A stretch of DNA of 64,000 nucleotides from Allacma fusca (lineage: Eukaryota > Arthropoda > Collembola > Symphypleona > Sminthuridae). Position numbers and translations under genes: made by a program. Shown piece after piece: positions 57,423 through 64,000 of the stretch; position 1 is the stretch's first letter, and each line of letters opens with the position of its first letter. Location: positions 20,832,001-20,896,000 of the forward strand of contig OX359246.1 in assembly GCA_947179485.1 (NCBI GenBank), in the 5' to 3' direction. Below the pieces are notes generated by a model that did no database searches, had not been told where the DNA came from, and saw nothing but the letters and a program-made list of their open reading frames with translations.

Positions 57423-59400
57423 CCCCTTCCCTGAACCAGCCCCAAACATTGCAGAGCCCATTGAATAACATTGTACAAACTAGAGTTTTTGTGTTCTGGG
57501 ACAGTGGAATTTTCCAACGTGGAGCCATGCACGTACGCACCTTTGTTTTCTCACTGGCTCGTACAACCACGCTCAGTATAAAAAATATCAACAAAAACGC
57601 ATCCACCCCAACGCACGTACTCATTTACTACACATGAAATCTCACAGAGCCCAAACGTACATAGCTCCAGGGCTCAAAGTCAAAACATTACCATTGCATA
57701 AAAACTGACACGAGGATTAATAACTTCCAGAACTTAAACCATCCCTAACCTTCGCCAGGATTAGTACAAGGATGACAAGTATTTATTATTACACTGATTA
57801 AGGACTCAAGCCTTACTAATTGGGCGCTACCCTTTTGTATCGTCTGGCAATGAACCCTAAACTTAAGGTCCCTTTATATTTTTAGAATTATTTTATTACC
57901 CAAAAACTTCCCACAATTTCCAACAGTCTTTCTACAGTTGCCTGGAATTTTTGGGAAGATCCTCGCCATCATACTAACCTAATGGCAGAGAATAAGGGGT
58001 GAAGGTTACATTGCTTGGATTAAATTGGGTTAAGTGCTGAGACAAATATTTTATTTTTGCAGCTGTATATTTTAGTTCTGTTTAATATTTACATCCATGA
58101 ATTTGTTTTTATCCCACTAATTCCAATGCTTTTTTCTCTGTATTTTTATTATTGCAAAGTAAACGGTTTATTTCCTTAAGCTGCACTTTTATCTGCATAC
58201 AAGGTAACAAATGCCTTGTCCCTAGGCAAGGTTAACATTCCAAAGATGCAGATCCAGTGATAAGGTCATAAGAGTAGCTCTTATTTTTTAAAAGTCGTCC
58301 AATAATAGTATTGTTTTGTGGAAAGTGTCACTTTTTTATTTGCATGCTTTGGGACACGTAGACAGGAAAGAGTTGTTGATGTTTATTTGCTGGAGAAAAA
58401 CATTTTAAATGGTTATTGTCGACCTGGACGGATTTTTTACATGCCAGTGTTTGCAAGTCCATAACTTTCGATTGTAAACAAACTCATTGTGTTTGGCATT
58501 GAAATGTGTTTGTACATTTGATTATTTGAAACCGGTTGTAGGTTTAGAGTATGATAAAAATAAATATTTGTATTATTTAGAGCTCATAAGGTTCTATTCC
58601 TTGTTTTTATACTCTCTGATTGAGGCTTACGTGATGGGATTCAGGGAGGAAGAGTGTGTCTGTCAAGGTCTCCGGTATTTATTTCACAAGAGTGTATTTT
58701 CTATTCAGCAATCTCTGTTTAAACAAGTAGCCCTTAAAATTCCCACAAAAATTACAAACATAATAACAAAGTTTAAGCACAATATTTTTATAAGGATAAA
58801 AATTAACACTGTGTTAGATGGGGAAGGAACCACATTTTTTTGCCCTATTAGGAAATATGCTGTTGTAAGATCTCTTTTGTACACACACGAGCGTCTGCTT
58901 CATACATGGAAGTTGTTTAACATGTTACATGTGGTTTTGTAATACGCAGTTGGTTCTGGATCCAGAAATGTGTTTACGCTGCTGTGGGAGATAAGTATTC
59001 AATAAAAAGACCGGACGTCGCGTCAACATGTCAAACATGTGGAACAACAACATCGAGCAAGTGTATATTTTGCCTGTAACAAAAAATACAGGGAGGGATT
59101 GTGCGTGTGCAAGGTGAACGCTCCTGTCTGTAGCTACGCACTAGCCCAATTCTATACACTTTTCCAAGTACAAATGTGAGTTTTGTAGTTGAGACGATTC
59201 CCGTTAAGTCTTTTACTTTTACCAGAATTTTTGCACTGTAACGGACCGGTCAGCCACCCATTTGGAGCTCTGTAGTGCGTAGTTGTGAATCAATGTTAGA
59301 AACTGTTAATGAACGTCTATTACCATTATTGATGTCTCACTATATACGGAATATGGAATAACAATAAAGTGTAGTACGGAATTTATTACAAACGAAATTA
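57423..59400. other. Last array spacer, type B
   Basis: Promoter-proximal block to about 57660. Type B marker at 58180-58560 and further homology with 13.7-14.5 kb up to about 59400. GTAGCTACGCACTA starts at 59130 and its inverted partner ends near 59286. A 151-codon ORF on the plus strand (58487-58942) is open only in this copy, so I treat it as chance. Confidence 0.55.
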
Positions 59401-59852
59401 CAAATGAGCATATTTTTATAGCATCTCTGCAATGTCACCAAAATGATCGTGGAACTATTTTAGCTTTGTAAAAAATACACAGATTTATAGTATCTACTGT
59501 AAAAATATGTTTAAATTAAAATAATTAAACTACACTAATTATTATAACAGAGAACAACTTTAAACGAGAGTTGCAATGATTTCTCCTAAACTATGGACAT
59601 GTAACTCTCTAATTTATAAAGATCTACCCACGGGACAATAAGTCCCTTCACAGTGAAGATGATTTCCTCTCCTGGGTCTTAACAACTAGTAAATTCTCTC
59701 CGTACTAAAATTTTGATGCTTTTAAACCATTTTTGTAAACTTTTAATATAGGATTGCACGAGTAAGGGAAAGCCTCATTGACGAAGAGGTACATATGCAC
59801 ACCATTGAAAAATAAATACAAGGAATGCCCATCGGATGTGAGTTCATAATAA
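59401..59852. other. End of the array; unique AT-rich sequence
   Basis: Similarity to the array units fades here. No ORF with recognisable content, RNA gene or repeat was found. Confidence 0.4.
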
Positions 59853-60218
59853 GGGAGCGTTCACAAATGACGTCATCCAAAATACTGGATTTTAGGCACC
59901 CAGTCACACACTTGTCATCAGACATCATCATGTGATGAAACGACGCACCCACCCCATGTAATGACGTCATCTTCACCAGGGTTGCACAATTGAAAATGCC
60001 TGGCATTTTGGGCATTTTCGGCAAGTAAGCAAGTCGAAGCAGGTTGAATCAAACTACCAAAACTGTTAACGGTTAAGCAAAAAAATCGTTGGTAACATTC
60101 GTCGGTTGATGACATCATCATTTGGTAAAATCCACCCTACCACTGCGTCATCAACATCATCATCTCCCGTTAGCACCCACCCACTATTTTGATGACGTCA
60201 TTTGTGAACGCTCCCTAA
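59850..60218. mobile_element. MITE, 363 bp, with TAA duplication
   Basis: The element is 59853-60215, flanked by TAA at 59850-59852 and 60216-60218. Long terminal inverted repeats begin GGGAGCGTTCACAAATGACG and stay matched for about 30 bases with one base missing on one side. A 3-base TAA duplication with GGG ends fits the PIF/Harbinger or ISL2EU kind of family; the exact family is uncertain. Inside, at 59978-60025, is a CAGGGTTG...GGCATTTT fragment like the one at 62003-62095. Confidence 0.8.
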
Positions 60219-60364
60219 AGTTTATGAATTCGGCCGGAAAAAAGTGCACATTTGTACCAAATCATGGGCACTTCCATCGTAAGACCTAAAGGAGCAGACG
60301 CAAGCCTTATTATAAGTAAGATTTATTGGATTTTTCTGTAATAATTATTATTATTGTAATTTTT
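60219..60364. other. AT-rich sequence
   Basis: Nothing recognisable before the minisatellite. Confidence 0.4.
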
Positions 60365-60524
60365 GTAATTATTGTATTATCATTTTCATAATTTTTGTAA
60401 TTATTATATTATCATTTTCATAATTTTTGTAATTATTATATTATCATTTTCATAATTTTTGTAATTATTATATTATCATTTTCATAATTTTTGTAATTAT
60501 TATATTATCATTTTCATAATTTTT
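60365..60524. repeat. 32-bp minisatellite, five copies
   Basis: The unit contains GTAATTATTATATTATCATT followed by TTCATAATTTTT. Unit starts are at 60365, 60397, 60429, 60461 and 60493. Copies are nearly identical. The first carries a G for A variant. Confidence 0.92.
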
Positions 60525-61999
60525 CATCTTCTAATTTTGTTTTATGTTAACTTTGACGTGTAATAATTTTCAGTCCCGTATACCTTATAGCCACCTGTGA
60601 AAACATTTCTTTAATACTTGGAATTATTTGAAAATAAACGTATGTTATTGGTAAGCGTAATACTTCGTTATTATGCTTATATGTAGTATAGAAGAACCCA
60701 ATGACCTATTGGTTGGAAATGTTTTGATCCCAACCCCAGGCCTTGACTCTACTCTTAGGATTGTACGCCTCGAATCCATCAATATTTGCCGTAAGTCCTT
60801 ATCTGTAAAAGCAACTGATATATCACAAATACGAGACTCTGATTAATTATCCTTATAATATTATTTTTCTCGGTTATAAAGGGATGCCCTTGAAAGTAGG
60901 AAAATCAATAAAGTTGTACAGACAAACTGGAGTGGGTCTGTAGGTCCATTTATTTTTGTCCTTATACAGGGAAAAGGGTCTTAACTGGATATCTTACTTT
61001 GGACATCTTACGAGATGACTTTGGAAGTTTGTAATAGTACCCTTGACTGCATTTGTGGATTTCCAAGGTTTCCGTCATGGGTCATCGTTCCTTCCTTTCC
61101 TCTCTGGACCCTCCGTACACGCTCTTTTTCTTCTATGGAATTAATAACACTCATAGTAAGATACATATATTATGATATGTATGTATACATCATTTTAAGC
61201 CTAAGCATTCCCAGTTAAAGTTTTTACAATTTCTGGATCTGCAGTGAAATAAACATTTATGCTGAATACACTCATAAGGTTTCAGCCACTCATAATCAGG
61301 TAGCAACGTATATATGCATATAGACTCAATACGTACACAAATCACTATTTAGAGCAACTATACCAGTGTATTTCTCACCCCCAAATTCTAATCATCGAGA
61401 CGTTACTAGCCAAATGGTAGCTTGCTCCGTCACAAGCGCTATGAAATTAATTGTCGAAATTCTCTCAAAATTATGAGAGTTCCTTATTTGATTTGCCACA
61501 TGTGAAAATGAATGACATATATTGATTGTGCTGATTATATTTATATATAGGCAAGTGTTGGGAGACACGGGACGAAATGGTTTCCGAGAAGTCGGACTAA
61601 AGATGGAGAGAACAAAATCGTTCGGAGGCATAAACGTGATGAGAGAGGGAGAGAAAGAGCGAGAATTATGTCAACACCTGGACAGAATAAGGATTTAACC
61701 CTGTTTATGAACTTTCCAACAACCTGTCAGTGTTGGGGGCAATTAACTGTGAACATCAGAACTGGATGGAGGAGGAATTTTGTCCATGAATCCGAATTTT
61801 TGGGACGGGCCGGAATTTATGATCGCATCAAAAGCTCTAATTTGTATTTTATAATTTGAGGGTAACTACGGTTAGTTTAATAAGTGACGTGAATTTCTAC
61901 ACAATTTGTAAATAAATTAACGAGGAGTTATAATTCGTTCTAATGGATAATATTATATCTCTGTGGTGGTGTTAACCTACTTTTACGTATATACAAACA
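60525..61999. other. Non-array sequence with no supported gene
   Basis: AT-rich. 61640-61665 is purine-rich (GAGAGAGGGAGAGAAAGAG). 61540-61640 shares words with the array spacer at 4880-4985 (CAAGTGTTGGGA, GAGGCATAAACG). Short ORFs are not convincing. Confidence 0.4.
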
Positions 62000-62100
62000 C
62001 AGGGTTGTTCAATTGAAAATGCCATGGTATTTTCATTTTAAGGCATTTTGGGCATATTCAGCCTAGGGCAGACATTTTGGGCATTTTCGCCCAGATAAAA
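62000..62100. repeat. GGCATTTT-rich TE-like fragment
   Basis: Starts CAGGGTTGTTCAATTGAAAA and repeats GGCATTTT/GGGCATTTT. It is similar to the fragment inside the MITE at 59978-60025. The CAGGG start resembles a hAT end, but no partner end or duplication was found. Confidence 0.45.
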
Positions 62101-62469
62101 TCTAAAATTCATTATTAATGATACTTCATTTTTGATAGAAGTTTTGGTATTGTTTTTTAAGTACATTATTCATTATCAAAACTAGAAGCATTCACAGGAA
62201 CTGGTCAAGTTGTTCTTTTAAAACCCCGTAATTTCTTTTATAATAGAATTGAGTGTTTGCAACTTTTAAAATGAAAAAATTCTTAAGGATTTTTGAAATC
62301 CTGTCTTAGTTCATTTTTTAAACCAAGGAATAAATAACGAATTGGGACAATTATATTTTTATGTATAAAATCCGCATTAAAACTTTCTTAAGACTGGATG
62401 GACTGGAATATGTTATAACAAACTCCCATGAATACATACACGGGATCAATATTTTTATATTTATTTCTG

Positions 62470-62626
62470 GGGGGTATTTTTTTTCTGCCCCGATCTATTG
62501 TTCCGCCCCGTCCCGAAATCTTCGGGACAAAAAAAATCGTCCCGATTCAGTCCCGATATAACATGGGGACAACAATTTTGTCCCGAAACTGTCCCGATCC
62601 CGGTCCCGTCCCGAATAGAAGCCCTA
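62470..62626. repeat. GTCCCGA-motif cluster, possible TE end
   Basis: About eight to ten GTCCCGA/TCGGGAC words in 150 bases, ending GAATAGAAGCCCTAG. The layout is like the subterminal arrays of the hAT elements above, but no left end or target duplication could be found. Confidence 0.45.
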
Positions 62627-64000
62627 GTGCTTATTGAGGAGTACAGCTTGCGCCATCTATTGTAGGATTTGTTGTTAACACTGAATTGCAAAAAGGAAGA
62701 ATCCTATTGTTTTTGAAGGACATCGTGTCATCCGTTTGACCTAAAAAATTTATCTTTTGCACAAAAACTGCATATTTTTTTTATCGGACTCGCTTGGTGG
62801 CAGGAAGGCAAATTTTTATTGTTAAGGGAACATGAAACAATAATTATTCCAAGTTTTTACTTTCGAATTTTGGTAGGGACCGGTAGATTTTGCAAACTCG
62901 GCCCTATTTTTTCTGGTCGAAAATTTGGTACCCAAAACCGACTCGAAAGCACACGGTACCAAAAAAATTAGACTCGCACTCGACTCGAACCCGATTAGAA
63001 CTGAGTTCCCCGAACTCGAACAGAAACACTATAACAGTAAATAGAAAATTTTGTGGTGGTTGTATCATTTCGTGAAGTGTCCCCGTACTGGAGATATCGA
63101 TGACAAAATCATAAGTTGTCCCGATTTATATCATCTCGATATTTTTAATGGTAGAATTCTAGGACAAAATTAAAATCCAAAAAGACGCTGTCAATTTTCC
63201 CGAATCTTTTTTTTTTACCCAGTAATTAATTTTGAGCTGTCTTTACAATTGATGACAAGGTGGCGGTAATTTTTTATCCGACATATTTTACGAACCAAAG
63301 GAAACATCTATACAACCATTTTCAAATTTGGAACTGGAAAACATTATTTATGCTTTCACATAATTATTAGTTGCTATTGATTTATTCCTGACTTCTCCAA
63401 CACATTTTCAATCTCACATTCACAATACACACACGTTCAAATGCACATTATATTTTCAGTAAAAATAGACCCCGGGAATTTAAACTTCCTACATGTACTG
63501 ATCCCTGACGTATAGTACTAATTAAATGTCAATGTCAAATTTCCGTGAATTTTTGACAGGTACTTTAATCACCTGATCACGTTTAACAACATGAATTTAT
63601 ATCGTTTTAATTTGATTTAAGATTACAAAATGAAGCCAGGCAGTCGACACACTTTTCCTATTAGTCAAAGAATTGGTTCACTTACACATGCCGAGGGAAT
63701 TCAGGAAATAATTTAATGTTTGAGGTAGATATTTAGTTTTGAGATACCTGGAAACCTACCTGGTGTGGCAGCTTTAGAAGCAATATTGCCTAAATTAAAG
63801 TACGGCGACAGTAGTTTTGAAGCTCTTATTTAATGTCATAATTAAAACCCTGGTGTGGTCTAATTTAAATTAAGTTTTACGATGACTCCTCGTCTTTCAA
63901 TTTTCAAATCAGGCTACTAAAATAATGCGCTTTAGTATTTAATATGTGAAAATTACAATTCCGTATAGATATTTGAAAGTATTTTGCCATCCCTTGGGAA
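62627..64000. other. Right-end sequence with no supported gene
   Basis: 62890-63030 has several ACTCG/GACTCGAAC words, perhaps another degenerate TE fragment. The rest, to the window edge, is AT-rich with no coding region, RNA gene or array homology that I can support. Confidence 0.4.

Noticed and set aside
58487-58942. 151-codon plus-strand ORF in the last spacer
   Set aside because: The homologous segments at about 13.6-14.1 kb and 25.6-26.0 kb contain stops and shifts, and no domain is recognisable. It is probably chance in AT-rich DNA.
62000-62626. A complete hAT element between the CAGGG start near 62003 and the GCCCTAG end near 62626
   Set aside because: The two ends do not form inverted repeats and no 8-bp duplication flanks them, so they were left as separate fragments.

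Overview
The window is AT-rich animal nuclear DNA, most likely from an arthropod. The evidence is short spliced genes with GT-AG introns of about 100 bases, AATAAA signals, an intact Ty3/gypsy LTR retrotransposon, and several hAT-type and other cut-and-paste elements with clean target-site duplications. The species cannot be named from the sequence. There is no sign of bacterial or organellar gene organisation, and I see no rRNA, tRNA or CRISPR.

From the left edge to about 59.4 kb the window is one tandem array, all units on the minus strand. Each unit carries a three-exon gene (18 + 49 + 17 codons, all introns phase 0) for an 84-residue protein of the NDUFA4/MLRQ (COXFA4) family, a small single-pass subunit of the mitochondrial respiratory chain. 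Eleven gene bodies are present, at about 2.4, 5.8, 11.1, 15.8, 20.1, 23.3, 27.9, 31.1, 48.0, 52.2 and 56.6 kb. Ten look intact and one (31.1 kb) carries a frameshift. A further unit near 43.1 kb has lost its whole gene body and keeps only a decayed promoter region. The promoter and 5' UTR of yet another copy lie at the left edge. Every intact unit has a TATAAAAG box about 320-420 bases upstream of its ATG and an AATAAA signal about 220-490 bases past the stop. In most units that signal abuts the palindrome ATATAACTGCAGTTATAT.

The 2-4 kb spacers fall by eye into three related types (A, B, C). Type B recurs exactly every third unit, at about 13.5, 25.5, 46 and 58.5 kb, so the array probably grew by duplication of multi-gene blocks. 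Type C spacers go with one protein subtype (start MFARIAYP) and types A and B with the other (MFVRLAYP or MFIRLAYP).

The array is interrupted by a complete 8.7 kb Ty3/gypsy element (33666-42398). Its 394-bp LTRs are identical by eye, so it inserted recently. It encodes Gag, a Pol with about 150 extra residues between RNase H and integrase, and an unusual third ORF in the env position that ends in a CCHC zinc knuckle and a basic tail instead of looking like an envelope. Three non-autonomous hAT-like elements (8.3, 43.4 and 44.6 kb) each have 8-bp target duplications, and each is filled at its ends with its own short repeated motif.

From about 59.4 kb to the right end the sequence is not array-like. 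It holds a 363-bp MITE with a TAA duplication, a 32-bp minisatellite, motif-rich TE fragments, and otherwise no gene I can support.
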